Shown piece after piece: positions 8,831 to 17,102 of a stretch of 48,668 nt of DNA. Source of the stretch: Actinomycetes bacterium (GTDB taxonomy: Bacteria; Actinomycetota; Thermoleophilia; Gaiellales; Gaiellaceae); assembly GCA_026708005.1 (NCBI GenBank), contig JAPOVR010000116.1, positions 1-48,668 on the forward strand, written 5' to 3'. Under the pieces are notes generated by a model. That model did not search any database and was not told the origin of the DNA. It saw nothing but the letters and a program-made list of their open reading frames with translations. Position 1 is the first letter of the stretch, and the number at the start of each line of letters is the position of its first letter. Position numbers and translations under genes: made by a program.

Positions 8831-9004
8831 TTGCTGATGTCGGCCCGCGATATCCGGGAGGAGCTGGGGGTGAAGGAGAACGCCGCCTGGCGGATCATCC
8901 GGGCGATCGGCCGTGTCGTCAAGATCGGCCCGTCCGTGTACGTGCACCGCGGGGACGTCGAGGACTACGTCCGGCGCAACACCGAGGTGATCGCGGGTGG
9001 GTAG
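8831..9004 (+). CDS. xis: excisionase-like HTH protein
   Basis: Small DNA-binding protein of the excisionase/MerR-like winged-helix type, expected to direct integrase toward excision. The 57 residues read ARDIREELGV (helix-turn-helix start), then NAAWRIIRAIG (recognition helix), then VVKIGPSVYVHRGDVEDYVR (wing and last helix). TTG at 8831 lies 8 nt after GGAAGGA; ATG at 8837 is the alternative. The stop overlaps the GTG start of the integrase by 8 nt, so the two are translationally coupled. The frame entered at ATG 8755 has a plausible N-terminus that ends just where this frame begins, so an ancestral longer protein with one frameshift is possible. Confidence 0.7.
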   Translation: MLMSARDIREELGVKENAAWRIIRAIGRVVKIGPSVYVHRGDVEDYVRRNTEVIAGG

Positions 9005-10052
9005 CGCCTACATCGCCCGTCGGAAACTGAGCTCCGGCGGTGTCCGCTACCAGGTCAGGTACCGCCTCGGCGGCCGCGCCCACCGGTCCCGCCACGCCGG
9101 CAGCTTCCCGACCAGGAAAGACGCCAGAACCCGGCGCGACCTCGTCGCCGGCCGAGACCCCCGGCGCGACCTCGAACGACTCCACGGCCAGGCCGGGAAC
9201 ACCCGGACGCTCTCCCAGTGGACCGAAAGCTACCTCGAGTCCCGCCGCGACTGGGCCGAGGCGACCCAGGCCAGCGCCCGCTTCTGCCTCAACAAGGTCA
9301 ACGAGACGCTCGGCCACCGAGACCCACAAACACTCACCCCCCACGACATCCAACACCTCGTCGGCCAACTCACCGAGAACCTGAAACCCGCCACGGTCAG
9401 CCGTTACCTCGCCATGCTCAGACCGCTCCTTGACTACACCGGCGTAGACCCGAACCCGGCCCGCGACCGGACCGTCAAACTCCCCCCAGCCACCAGAGAA
9501 GAGCTCAAACCACCCACCGCCAGCGAGTTCCTCACGATCCTCCACAACACACCACCCCGGCTGCGGTTGCCCCTGATCGTGCTCGAACAGACAGGGATCC
9601 GCGTCGGCGAACTCACATCACTGACCTGGGGCAACATCGACACCGAAAACCAGCGAATCAGGATCACAAGCCAACACGCCAAAACCCGCCGGCCACGCTG
9701 GGTCAACATCCCCGAATGGCTCCTCCACGAAATCGAAACCACCCGACCAACCGAGGGCCGCATCGAGGGGCGAGGCGTGTTCCCCGGCCTCACCCCCGAC
9801 GCCATCCGCCGAGCGATGCGCAACGCCTGCCAACACGCAGGCACACCCCACTACCACCCCCACGACCTCCGCCACCGCCGCATCTCCCTCTGGCACAACC
9901 AAAACGTCCCCGCCGCCGAACTCGCCCAACGAGCAGGCCACGCCCGACCCTCCATCACCCTCGACACCTACAGCCACGTCATCCCCCCACAAGAAACACC
10001 CCAAAACCAGCTGAAACATGCGCTGGGCCCACACCTGGTGGTGCCCCGGTGA
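8997..10052 (+). CDS. int: tyrosine recombinase / integrase
   Basis: Site-specific recombinase of the phage-integrase family that would insert and excise the element. 351 residues: an N-terminal AP2-like arm-binding part with YQVRYRLGGRAHRSRHAG, a SAM-like core-binding domain (about 70-150), and a catalytic domain with Arg202 (GIRVGE), Lys229, HDLRH (His289, Arg292), GHA (His315) and nucleophile Tyr325 (TLDTYSHV). All catalytic residues are present, so it may be active. It starts at GTG 8997, overlapping the excisionase gene. The coding strand is strikingly C/A-rich, unlike the chromosomal core genes, which fits horizontal origin. A threefold repeat lies just downstream, where an attachment site is expected. 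Confidence 0.93.
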   Translation: MGSAYIARRKLSSGGVRYQVRYRLGGRAHRSRHAGSFPTRKDARTRRDLVAGRDPRRDLERLHGQAGNTRTLSQWTESYLESRRDWAEATQASARFCLNKVNETLGHRDPQTLTPHDIQHLVGQLTENLKPATVSRYLAMLRPLLDYTGVDPNPARDRTVKLPPATREELKPPTASEFLTILHNTPPRLRLPLIVLEQTGIRVGELTSLTWGNIDTENQRIRITSQHAKTRRPRWVNIPEWLLHEIETTRPTEGRIEGRGVFPGLTPDAIRRAMRNACQHAGTPHYHPHDLRHRRISLWHNQNVPAAELAQRAGHARPSITLDTYSHVIPPQETPQNQLKHALGPHLVVPR

Positions 10053-10566
10053 TACCCCAAACACAAGAACACCCCGCAAACACCTTGAAAACGCAACGTG
10101 CCACTTTCGTGACACTTCTGTGACAGCCCGTGCGAGAGCTGTGCGCGTATCTCGGCTACCCTCCCCCGGGAGCGGCCGGGTTGCCTCTTGCAGCGGTTGG
10201 GCGGCTGTGCCTGCTCGGAGCTCACATGGAGGATCGCGGGGATCCGAATCCCGAGCGCAGGAAAGCCGTCGATGGCTCGGGGCTCACATGGGGATCGCAG
10301 GGCTCCGCGGTCCCATTGGCGATCGAGTCGGCGTCTTCGCTCGAAGCTCGCAAGGGATCGCAGGGTGGTAACGGGCCCACCCGGTTCTTGCGGGCCCCTT
10401 CTTGCCGGCCCCTGGAGTGCTCTCCCCGGCGGTGGGTGAGGAGTGGGCTTGAGGAGAAGCGGTCGCTGCTCATGGGCGTCCCGGGCGCGCGGCAGCCCTC
10501 GCCCGCCAGCCCTGTCGCAGCGGATCCGCGCAGCCTGGGCACCCGGCTGGAGTGCCCGGGTCTCAA
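10053..10566. other. intergenic region after the integrase, site of a threefold repeat
   Basis: No supported gene. It holds direct GTGACA copies near 10109-10122, then the threefold repeat described separately, then GC-rich sequence up to the end of pabC. It is the probable boundary between the integrated element and the conserved core. Confidence 0.5.
10214..10366 (+). repeat. three imperfect direct repeats, period 62-64 bp
   Basis: Each unit begins with CTCG, then two or three purines, GCTC, (A/G)CA(T/A)GG, and GGATCGC(A/G)GGG. The GCTC(A/G)CA cores begin at 10220, 10282 and 10346. The first unit continues into ATCCGAATCCCG, which looks like a tRNA T-arm, and its GGATCGCGGG resembles the same part of repeat B1. 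Candidates are tandem attachment sites left by repeated integration, or arm-type integrase sites. Confidence 0.55.
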
Positions 10567-11442
10567 CTAGGAGCACGCCGCGGGCGCGTGATCCTCGGTG
10601 GCTGCGCGCAGCGCGCGCTGCAGCTGCGCTGCGGCTTCACCCGGCTTGCCGTCGCCAACCGGCTCGCCGTCGAGAGAGACGGCCGGCATGATCTCGCGCA
10701 CCGATGAGGAGGTGAAGGCCTCGTCCGCCCCGGCGAGACGGTCGAGCGGAAACGTGCCTTCGCGCACTGCGAGCCCCTGCGCGGCGGCGAGATGAATCAC
10801 CTCGGCCCGCGTGACGCCGGCGAGGATGCCGAGCTCCAGGCTCGGTGTCTCGAGCGTGCCGCCATGCCGCCACCAGATGTTCGAGATCGGGCACTCGAGC
10901 ACGGCGTTGTCACGGGTCAGGAAGACCGCGTCGTCGGCGCCCCGTCGGCGTGCCTCGCTCTCGGCCGCGATGTTCACCGCGTAGCTCGTCGACTTGACGC
11001 CCGCCAGCAGCCACGGAGAGGCGGCGCGAAGCTCGGCGTCGAGTCCGAGCGTGAGCGAGACGAGCCGCAGGCCGGTGGCCCGACGCTCGTCGTGATCGGG
11101 CGGGATCTGGCTCACTATCGCGATACCGGTCGGCATGTCGAGACCCTCCCGACCCGGAGTCCAGTAGAGCCGGAGCATGGCGTTCGGCTCCCCGCCGTGG
11201 GCGACCGCGAGCTCCGACAGCCTGACGAGGCCGGCCTGGTCGACGGCTGGCAGCCCGATGCGCTGGGCCGAGCTTGCGAGCCTCGCGAGGTGCTCCTCGA
11301 GTCGAAACGGCACTCCCTCGTAGACGCGGAGCGTCTCGAAGGCCGCGCGGCCCCGCAGGAGCGCCTGGTCGTCAGCGTGAACTGTTGGCGTGCTCGGGTC
11401 GACCAGGCCGCGGCCGCTGACGGCGAGCGAGATGATGCTCAT
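10567..11442 (-). CDS. pabC: aminodeoxychorismate lyase / class IV aminotransferase
   Basis: PLP enzyme expected to release pyruvate from 4-amino-4-deoxychorismate, giving 4-aminobenzoate for folate. The 291-residue product has the fold-type IV pattern: FETLRVYEG and an adjacent RLEEHLARL near the N-terminus, the catalytic lysine in GVKSTSY, DAVFLT, then ECPISNIWW. The ATG at 11442 overlaps the pabB stop by ATGA, and that pairing is the main reason to prefer aminodeoxychorismate lyase over a branched-chain or D-amino-acid aminotransferase, which share these motifs. An upstream in-frame start (11505) would lie deep inside pabB and is not needed. Confidence 0.88.
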   Translation of the reverse strand: MSIISLAVSGRGLVDPSTPTVHADDQALLRGRAAFETLRVYEGVPFRLEEHLARLASSAQRIGLPAVDQAGLVRLSELAVAHGGEPNAMLRLYWTPGREGLDMPTGIAIVSQIPPDHDERRATGLRLVSLTLGLDAELRAASPWLLAGVKSTSYAVNIAAESEARRRGADDAVFLTRDNAVLECPISNIWWRHGGTLETPSLELGILAGVTRAEVIHLAAAQGLAVREGTFPLDRLAGADEAFTSSSVREIMPAVSLDGEPVGDGKPGEAAAQLQRALRAATEDHAPAACS

Positions 11443-12515
11443 CGCGCGGCCAGCTCGGGCGTCCGCGCCGCGATCGCGGTGAGCAGCGGGCGGGCCTTGA
11501 CCCACGATTCCTCAACCTCGGCTGCGGGCTGCGAGTCCCAGACGATGCCACCGCCCACCCAGAGGTGGATGCGGCCGGCTGCGACGGCGAACGTCCTGAT
11601 CGTGAGCGCGAGGTCGAGGTCGCCGTTCGGCCAGACCGTCCCGAGCCCGCCCATCGACGCGCCGCGGCCGACGGGCTCGAGCTCGGCGATGTGGTCGATC
11701 GCGGCGATCTTCGGGGCGCCGGTCACCGAGCCTCCCGGGAACGTTGCCGCCAGCAGCTGGGCCAGCCCAACGCCGGGGCAGAGTCGCCCCTCGATGCACG
11801 AGACGAGATGCCGAACTCCCGCGAGCTCCTGCTCGCGCAAGAGCACAGGCAGCCTGACCGAGCCGGGGAGGCAGACGCGTGAGAGGTCGTTTCGCTCAAG
11901 GTCGACAATCATCACATGCTCGGCGGCGTCCTTCGCTGAGGAAGCGAGCGCGCCTGCTGCCACAGCCGGCCGTGTGCCCTTGATCGGCATTGTGAAGACC
12001 CGGTCGCCGCGGCGGCGCAGCAGCAGCTCGGGTGAGGCACTGATGATCGCCCACCCGTCACCGATGAGCGACGGCGGGGACCCGGGCGTGACGGGTCTGA
12101 GCGCGCGCGCCGTTGCCACGGGGTCGCCGTCGTAGGCGGCGCTCAGATGCTGAACGAGGTTCACCTGGTAGACGTCGCCCCGCGCGATCGCGGCCCGCGC
12201 TGCATCGATCGCGGCCTCGTAGTCGGACGCCTGCCAGGTCGTCTCCCAGGCCCCGATATGCGCCGTCGCGCCTTGTGCTGCGGGCGGGTCGGTCTCCGAG
12301 CTGTCCTTAACGTGCCCGACCTGGCAGGCGACGAGCGGGAGCGGGCACGGCTCTGGCGGAGGCGGGCTCTGGCCGCGCCTGAGCACTGCCGAGAGCCCGT
12401 AGCCGAGGTACAGCGAAGCGCGAAGGTCGCTTTCGCGGTCTGTGAAGAACCCGTGTGAGGCGAGGTAGTCCTCGACCGCCGCGAACGCGCCGGCAGCGTC
12501 GTGAAGCTCGAGCAC
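11439..12515 (-). CDS. pabB: aminodeoxychorismate synthase component I
   Basis: Chorismate-binding enzyme that makes 4-amino-4-deoxychorismate with an amidotransferase partner (PabA/TrpG, not in this window). 358 residues. Signatures: [26 protein letters not shown] (the PIKGT lysine marks PabB rather than TrpE), [20 protein letters not shown] and GGGIVWDS near the end. It is shorter than many PabB proteins, with a reduced N-terminal part. The start is GTG at 12515, exactly 7 nt after TAGAGT on the same strand, so the mRNA is probably leaderless. It is followed by pabC with a 4-nt overlap and is divergent from rph. Confidence 0.92.
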   Translation of the reverse strand: MLELHDAAGAFAAVEDYLASHGFFTDRESDLRASLYLGYGLSAVLRRGQSPPPPEPCPLPLVACQVGHVKDSSETDPPAAQGATAHIGAWETTWQASDYEAAIDAARAAIARGDVYQVNLVQHLSAAYDGDPVATARALRPVTPGSPPSLIGDGWAIISASPELLLRRRGDRVFTMPIKGTRPAVAAGALASSAKDAAEHVMIVDLERNDLSRVCLPGSVRLPVLLREQELAGVRHLVSCIEGRLCPGVGLAQLLAATFPGGSVTGAPKIAAIDHIAELEPVGRGASMGGLGTVWPNGDLDLALTIRTFAVAAGRIHLWVGGGIVWDSQPAAEVEESWVKARPLLTAIAARTPELAAR

Positions 12516-12522
12516 GGTTACT

Positions 12523-12528
12523 ACTCTA
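12523..12528 (-). promoter_or_regulatory. -10 hexamer TAGAGT for leaderless pabB
   Basis: TAGAGT on the minus strand, followed by 7 nt (12522-12516) and GTG at 12515. This TANNNT-plus-7 geometry recurs at several genes in the window. No clear -35 box is visible. Confidence 0.55.
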
Positions 12529-12581
12529 GGGGCCGCGGAGCCCGCTCAGCCCGGTGCCGCGCTGGTTGGCGGCGCAGGCCG

Positions 12582-12619
12582 TAGAATTGGCGTTGATGGC
12601 TCCTGCCCCGGCGAGTTGA
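12582..12619 (+). promoter_or_regulatory. -10 TAGAAT and 7-codon upstream ORF before rph
   Basis: TAGAAT (12582-12587) lies 8 nt before ATG 12596, which opens MAPAPAS and stops at TGA 12617-12619. The stop overlaps the rph ATG (12619) as TGATG. A transcript starting near 12595 would thus begin with a tiny leader peptide coupled to rph, which otherwise lacks a good ribosome binding site. Confidence 0.4.
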
Positions 12620-13314
12620 TGCGCGAGGGCCGCGCGCCAGACGAGCTCCGTCCGGTCACGATCGAGACCGACTACGTCGAGCAGGCGGATGGCTCGGCGA
12701 TGATCTCGTTCGGCCGTACGCGCGTGCTCTGTACCGCGTCCGTCGAGGAGGGCGTGCCGCGGTGGCTGCAGGGCAGCCGGCGCGGCTGGCTCACGGCCGA
12801 GTACGGGATGCTGCCCGCGTCGACCGGAACCCGTGCCGGACGCGAGGCGTCGGCCGGAAAGCAGCGAGGCCGCACGGTCGAGATCCAGAGGCTCATCGGC
12901 CGGTCCGTGCGCGCTGTCTACAACCTCGCCGCGTTGGGCGAGCGCACGATCTGGCTCGACTGCGATGTCGTTCAGGCCGACGGCGGCACGAGGACGGCGG
13001 CGATCTCGGGCGCATGGGTGGCTCTCGCGCTCGCCGCGAAGCGACGCGACCTGCCGCTGCCGGCGAGCGAGGTTGCGGCCGTCTCGGTCGGCCTCGCCGG
13101 TGGCGAAATACTGCTCGACCTCGAGTACGAGGAGGACGTTGCCGCCCAGGTCGACATGAACGTCGTCATGACGGCGGACGGGCGGCTGATCGAGGTTCAG
13201 GCGACGGCCGAGGGTGATCCGTTCGAGCGCGCACAGTTCGATCAGCTGATCGAGCTCGGAGCGGCTGGGATCGCGCGGGTCGTTGAGGAGCAGCGTCGGG
13301 CAACTACCGCGTGA
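12619..13314 (+). CDS. rph: ribonuclease PH
   Basis: Phosphorolytic 3'-5' exoribonuclease that trims tRNA 3' ends. 231 residues, slightly short of the usual 240. Motifs: N-terminal [26 protein letters not shown] near 58-68, [12 protein letters not shown] near 85, [13 protein letters not shown] near 116-128, and VDMNVVMT. I chose ATG 12619 because RNase PH proteins start with MR.DGR; TTG at 12616 is also in frame. The rdgB start overlaps its stop (GTGA). The rph-rdgB pair is common in bacteria. Confidence 0.95.
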   Translation: MREGRAPDELRPVTIETDYVEQADGSAMISFGRTRVLCTASVEEGVPRWLQGSRRGWLTAEYGMLPASTGTRAGREASAGKQRGRTVEIQRLIGRSVRAVYNLAALGERTIWLDCDVVQADGGTRTAAISGAWVALALAAKRRDLPLPASEVAAVSVGLAGGEILLDLEYEEDVAAQVDMNVVMTADGRLIEVQATAEGDPFERAQFDQLIELGAAGIARVVEEQRRATTA

Positions 13315-13910
13315 GCTCGGCGCGAGCGTCAGCTCACCGGGCCGCGCTGGCCTCAAGCAACCCCGGCAAGGCTCGTGAGCTCGAGGCGCTTTGGCCTGGC
13401 TGGAGTATCGAGCCGCTCGACATGGCGCTCGCACCTGCCGAGGAAGGCTCGACCTTCTGGGCCAACGCGCTAGAGAAGGCGCGCTTTGGACGGACGCTCG
13501 CGCCAGAGATCCCGTGGGTTCTCGGCGAGGACTCGGGCATCGAGGCGAGCGCGCTCGGGGGCGCGCCCGGGCTGCGATCGGCGCGGTTCGCCGGAGCCGA
13601 GGCCTCTGACGAGCAGAACGTCAACCGGCTCATCGCTGCAGTGGCTGCCGCGTCGGATCGACGTGTCCGCTACGTGAGCGAGCTCTCCGGCATTGGGCTG
13701 GACGGAACGGTGCTGCGAGGCAGGGGGATCCTCGCCGGGACGCTGGCGCATGCCCCTCGCGGCTCGGAGGGCTTTGGGTACGACCCGATCTTCATCCCGG
13801 ACGGCGAGTCTGCCACCGTTGCCGAGCTGGGCGATGGCTGGAAGGCGCGGCACAGCCATCGCGCCCAGGCGGCACGCGCACTTCGCCAGGCGATTGAGGC
13901 CCTCTCGTGA
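13311..13910 (+). CDS. rdgB: RdgB/HAM1 non-canonical purine NTP pyrophosphatase
   Basis: Housecleaning enzyme that hydrolyses dITP, XTP and ITP to monophosphates. 199 residues with [14 protein letters not shown] at the N-terminus (nucleotide binding), [15 protein letters not shown] with the catalytic Asp, GLRSARFAG, and [13 protein letters not shown]. It ends in a short helix. GTG at 13311 overlaps the rph stop by 4 nt, so the pair is coupled. Confidence 0.95.
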   Translation: MSSARASAHRAALASSNPGKARELEALWPGWSIEPLDMALAPAEEGSTFWANALEKARFGRTLAPEIPWVLGEDSGIEASALGGAPGLRSARFAGAEASDEQNVNRLIAAVAAASDRRVRYVSELSGIGLDGTVLRGRGILAGTLAHAPRGSEGFGYDPIFIPDGESATVAELGDGWKARHSHRAQAARALRQAIEALS

Positions 13911-14044
13911 GGTCGCCCCAATCGATCGACGCGGCGGGCCGCGCCCGGGTCGGTGCCCGTGATTGCTGCGGTGGCTCCGAGGGCGGGTTCGTCCGTGTCC
14001 CGTCATGGCTGCGAGGCGGGTGGGACTCGCGGCGTGGGCTTTGG

Positions 14045-14050
14045 TACGTT
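14045..14050 (+). promoter_or_regulatory. -10 hexamer TACGTT for leaderless roadblock gene
   Basis: TACGTT, then 7 nt (14051-14057), then ATG at 14058. There is no ribosome binding site upstream of that ATG, which agrees with a leaderless message. Confidence 0.5.
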
Positions 14051-14057
14051 CCTGCCC

Positions 14058-14480
14058 ATGGAGGCCGATCAGATACTGAAGGACCTGCTGCAGGTCTCGA
14101 GCCAGGTCGAGTCTGCCGCGGTGCTCGACCGGGACGGCGAGGTGATCCGCACGACGCTCGACGACCCCGTCCGGGGCGATGCGTTGGGCGCGGCCCTTCA
14201 CGGGCTCGTCGGGGCCGCCGAGGAGGCACCCGGAGCCCGCGCTCAGCGGCTCGTGCAGCTTCAGGTCTCCCTCAGAGAGGGATCCGTCTTCGTCGTACGC
14301 GACGAGGAGCGGATCGCGGGCTGCCTGACCGGTGCGGATCCGACTCCCGGTCTCGTATTCTACGACCTCAAGACGTGCCTGCGCAGGCTCGCCGGCGAGG
14401 AGGTCACCGTGACGCCCCAGGCATGGGAGGGCGAGGCGCCCGAGCCAGGCGCGCAGAACGACGCGGCGGAGGGTTCCTAG
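14058..14480 (+). CDS. roadblock/LC7 domain protein
   Basis: 140 residues: helix MEADQILKDLLQ, then a beta segment VESAAVLDRDGEVI, a second helix with HGLVGAAEEA, and beta strands LVQLQVSLREGSVFVV typical of the roadblock/LC7 fold, ending in an acidic tail. In bacteria such proteins usually form dimers and act with small GTPases (MglB type) or as regulators; no GTPase gene is seen nearby. It lies between rdgB and pyrE, 6 nt before a small membrane protein gene. The ATG is preceded by TACGTT at 7 nt. Earlier in-frame starts would not fit that promoter. Confidence 0.7.
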   Translation: MEADQILKDLLQVSSQVESAAVLDRDGEVIRTTLDDPVRGDALGAALHGLVGAAEEAPGARAQRLVQLQVSLREGSVFVVRDEERIAGCLTGADPTPGLVFYDLKTCLRRLAGEEVTVTPQAWEGEAPEPGAQNDAAEGS

Positions 14481-14486
14481 ACGGTG

Positions 14487-14687
14487 ATGAGAAAGCTCGT
14501 GCTCGCGCTTCTGGCTGTCGGCTTGTTCGTGTTCTTGCTGCGCGTGTGCAGGCGTCGTCGCGAGCACATCGACCTCTACTACGACGACGGCTCGATGGTC
14601 TCCCTCAAGCCCGGGACGGTCGAGGCTGGCCGGGTGGTCCCGTACGCAAGCGACGCGCTGCGTGCGGCTCGCGAGCCGGCCGACTGA
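14487..14687 (+). CDS. small single-pass membrane protein
   Basis: 66-67 residues. One N-terminal transmembrane helix (about residues 4-19) is followed by CRRRRE-like basic residues, then an acidic patch (DLYYDDGS) and a conserved-looking MVSLKPGTVEAGR. The basic residues after the helix suggest the C-terminus faces the cytoplasm. GTG 14484 and ATG 14487 are both possible. It sits between the roadblock gene and pyrE, so the two may work together at the membrane; that is inference only. No family is recognised. Confidence 0.6.
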   Translation: MRKLVLALLAVGLFVFLLRVCRRRREHIDLYYDDGSMVSLKPGTVEAGRVVPYASDALRAAREPAD

Positions 14688-14699
14688 GACCGGCGGCAC

Positions 14700-15239
14700 G
14701 TGCTGACGCACGCAGAGCGGGAGCTCGCCCGGCGAGTGCGAGACTGCGCGTACCTGGAGGGAGACTTCGTGCTGCGGTCCGGGCGTCGCTCGCCCTACTA
14801 CCTCGACAAGTATCGGTTCGAGACCCAGCCCGACCTGCTTGGACCGATCGGCCAAGCCCTCGCCGAGCGGGCGCGCGCCCTCGACCCGGAGGCTCATCGG
14901 CTCGCTGGGCCCGAGCTCGGGGCTGTGGCTCTCGTCGCTGCGGTGTCGCTGGCCTCAGGGCTCCCGTTTCTCATTGTCCGCAAGGAGGCGAAGGGCCACG
15001 GGACCCAGCGTGCGCTCGAGGGGCTCGCATACCCGGGAGACCGTGTCTGTCTGATCGAGGATGTCGTGACGAGCGGGGGCGCGGCGCTGGCCGCCGTTGA
15101 CGCTCTGCGCGGGGCGGGCTTGGTGTGCGAGAGGGCCGTCTGCGTCGTCGACCGCGAGGAGGGCGGCAGGGAGGCGTTGGCTGGGCAGGGAGTCGTCCTC
15201 GAATCGCTTTTCCGGCTCGAGGACATCCGCGTCTCGTAG
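14700..15239 (+). CDS. pyrE: orotate phosphoribosyltransferase
   Basis: Converts orotate and PRPP to OMP in pyrimidine synthesis. 179 residues, GTG start at 14700. It shows GDFVLRSGRRSPYYLDKY at the N-terminus, RKEAKGHGTQRALEG in the flexible loop and the PRPP-binding motif CLIEDVVTSGGA. Nearby pyrF provides the next step (OMP to UMP), with the HU gene between them. Confidence 0.94.
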   Translation: MLTHAERELARRVRDCAYLEGDFVLRSGRRSPYYLDKYRFETQPDLLGPIGQALAERARALDPEAHRLAGPELGAVALVAAVSLASGLPFLIVRKEAKGHGTQRALEGLAYPGDRVCLIEDVVTSGGAALAAVDALRGAGLVCERAVCVVDREEGGREALAGQGVVLESLFRLEDIRVS

Positions 15240-15351
15240 CGGCGGCCATTAGCGCAAACCTGCATGGTTCTTGGCAACCTCGGCAACCGCCAGGCGTGCT
15301 AACCTGCCCGCGCATCCGGTAACTGTCTGCCGAAGGAGAAGGGAGCATGAC

Positions 15352-15627
15352 GTGACGAAGGGCGAGTTAATCGATCAGGTGGCCGAGAAGAGCGGGTTCT
15401 CGAAGCGCGAAGCGGCAGACGCGGTTGAAAACGTGCTTGGGACGATCCAAGACGCGCTGGTTGCGGGCGACAGCATCACGTTTACCGGCTTTGGGAAGTT
15501 CTCGGTCCAGAATCGTGCCGCGCGCACCGGTGTCAACCCACAGACCGGCGAGCGCGTCTCCATCGCCGCTGCGCGCGTTCCGAAGTTCACGGCTGGCAGC
15601 GGGCTCAAGAAGGCGGTACGCGGCTAG
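15352..15627 (+). CDS. hup: HU family nucleoid protein
   Basis: Histone-like DNA-bending protein of 91 residues without the long basic tail found in mycobacterial HU. MTKGELIDQVAEKSG opens the helical body; FTGFGKFSV, then RTGVNPQTGERV form the beta arm. The start is GTG 15352: a nearby ATG at 15347 stops after two codons, and AAGGAG plus AGGGAG (15333-15345) provide ribosome binding. A TAACCT hexamer at 15300-15305 is a possible -10 box, about 45 nt upstream. Confidence 0.93.
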   Translation: MTKGELIDQVAEKSGFSKREAADAVENVLGTIQDALVAGDSITFTGFGKFSVQNRAARTGVNPQTGERVSIAAARVPKFTAGSGLKKAVRG

Positions 15628-15721
15628 CTCTCCGGGCCCTGCGCAACTGCCCCTTCTCGCGAGGATCGTGACGGCGCTCGCACTCGTGTAGCCGCGCGCC
15701 GCGCTACCCTGGCTCGCAGGG

Positions 15722-16654
15722 ATGTCCCGCGGCCTCGGAAAACGGCGTGAGCGCCCGGTAGCGGCGTTCGTCGATCGGTTGTCTGAGGCGGTCGAGCAGA
15801 AGCGCAGCCAGCTCGCGGTCGGTCTTGACCCGAGGCTCGACCTGCTGCCGGTGGAGTTGCGCGGCGACGCCCACGTCGGGCCGCCGAGCGCAGCGGTCGC
15901 GTACGAGCGCTTCTGCCGCGGCGTCATCGATGCCGTCGCGCCCCATGCTGTTGCGGTCAAGCCTCAGCTCGCCTTCTTCGAGGCGCTCGGCCACCACGGC
16001 ATGAAGGCGCTCGAGGATGTCGTGGCCTACGCACGTGCGGCCGAGCTCGCTGTCATCCTCGACGGCAAGCGGGGTGATATCGGCCCGACGGCGCGTGCCT
16101 ATGCCGACGCGTACCTCGAGAGACAGGACGGCGAGCCTCCGCTTGCCGACGCGCTGACGGTCAATCCGTACCTGGGCAGCGATGCGATCGAGCCCTTCGT
16201 GACCGTCTGCCGCCGCTCGGGATCAGGCCTCTTCTGCCTCGTGAAGACCTCGAATTCCGGAAGCTCAGACTTGCAGGACATTGCGCTCTCAGACGGTAGA
16301 CCTCTCTGGCACCATGTTGCAGGACTCGTCGACCAGTGGGGGAAGGACTCGGTGGGGGAGCACGGGCTCTCAAGCGTCGGTGCGGTCGTGGGCGCCACGT
16401 ACCCGCGCGCTGTTGCCGAGGCTCGCCGCATGCTGCCCCGCGCTGTGATGCTGCTGCCGGGTGTCGGAGCGCAGGGGGCATCGCCGGCCGACGTGGCCCG
16501 GGCGTTCACGAGCGGTCCGGCGAGCGCCATCGTGGCGGCATCCCGGTCGGTGATCTACGCGTACCGGGGGAATGGCTCGGGCGACTGGCGCACGTCCGTG
16601 AGCCAGGCGGCTGCTCATCTGCGCGGCGAGGTCTGGGCGGCGTCCGGGTGGTGA
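15722..16654 (+). CDS. pyrF: orotidine 5'-phosphate decarboxylase, type 2
   Basis: Decarboxylates OMP to UMP. 310 residues, the longer type 2 form used by actinobacteria and myxobacteria. Motifs: QLAVGLDPRLDLLP, AVKPQLAFFE, catalytic ILDGKRGDIGPTA, NPYLGSDAIEPF, VGATYP and LPGVGAQGA. ATG at 15722 has a weak AGGG just before it. TACCCT at 15705-15710 may be the -10 box, giving a very short leader. The LysM gene follows after 1 nt. Confidence 0.94.
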   Translation: MSRGLGKRRERPVAAFVDRLSEAVEQKRSQLAVGLDPRLDLLPVELRGDAHVGPPSAAVAYERFCRGVIDAVAPHAVAVKPQLAFFEALGHHGMKALEDVVAYARAAELAVILDGKRGDIGPTARAYADAYLERQDGEPPLADALTVNPYLGSDAIEPFVTVCRRSGSGLFCLVKTSNSGSSDLQDIALSDGRPLWHHVAGLVDQWGKDSVGEHGLSSVGAVVGATYPRAVAEARRMLPRAVMLLPGVGAQGASPADVARAFTSGPASAIVAASRSVIYAYRGNGSGDWRTSVSQAAAHLRGEVWAASGW

Positions 16655-16655
16655 G

Positions 16656-17045
16656 GTGAGCGACCGGGGATTTCGCTTCTGGCTCGCGCGGCTGCTCGCG
16701 CCGATCGCCTTCTTTGCTGCGGCGACCCTGCTCGTGCTGGTCGTGCGCGAGTCGTTCACGAACGGCTCAGACCAGACCGCAACGACGGCGGTAATCACGA
16801 ACGAGGCCGGCGAGGCGGTTCGAGTGACGACTGTAGAGGCCGAGCGAGCCGCCGGCCGGGCGGCCGACGGGACGCCAGGCGCGACCGGCGAGGCCGACCT
16901 GCGCTTCTACCGTGTGCACGAAGGTGACACGCTGGACTCGATCGCCGCGAGGTTCGGTCTGACCGTGGCCGAGCTCGAGCGCCTCAATCCTGGCGTTGAC
17001 GCGGTGGCAATCCAGGTGAGTCAGCAGATCAGGCTGCGGGAGTAG
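16656..17045 (+). CDS. LysM-domain membrane-anchored protein
   Basis: 129 residues. One hydrophobic helix at about 12-31, a Thr/Ala-rich linker, then a LysM repeat from about residue 84 (FYRVHEGDTLDSIAARFGLT, then LNPGVDAVAIQVSQQIRL). The protein would be anchored in the membrane with the peptidoglycan-binding LysM outside. GTG start directly after pyrF. The next gene encodes a DD-carboxypeptidase, which fits a cell-wall role. Confidence 0.85.
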   Translation: MSDRGFRFWLARLLAPIAFFAAATLLVLVVRESFTNGSDQTATTAVITNEAGEAVRVTTVEAERAAGRAADGTPGATGEADLRFYRVHEGDTLDSIAARFGLTVAELERLNPGVDAVAIQVSQQIRLRE

Positions 17046-17089
17046 CATCCCTGGACAGGCGGATGTGCGGACGCGGCTCGAGGGAGCGA

Positions 17090-17095
17090 TAGGGT
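17090..17095 (+). promoter_or_regulatory. -10 hexamer TAGGGT for leaderless carboxypeptidase gene
   Basis: TAGGGT followed by exactly 7 nt (17096-17102) and GTG at 17103. This is why I prefer GTG 17103 over the in-frame TTG two codons earlier. Confidence 0.5.
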
Positions 17096-17102
17096 TTTGC
17101 GT

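Noticed and set aside
13470..14897. 475-codon minus-strand frame across rdgB, the roadblock gene and pyrE
   Set aside because: Antisense shadow; the plus strand has recognised genes in tight order.
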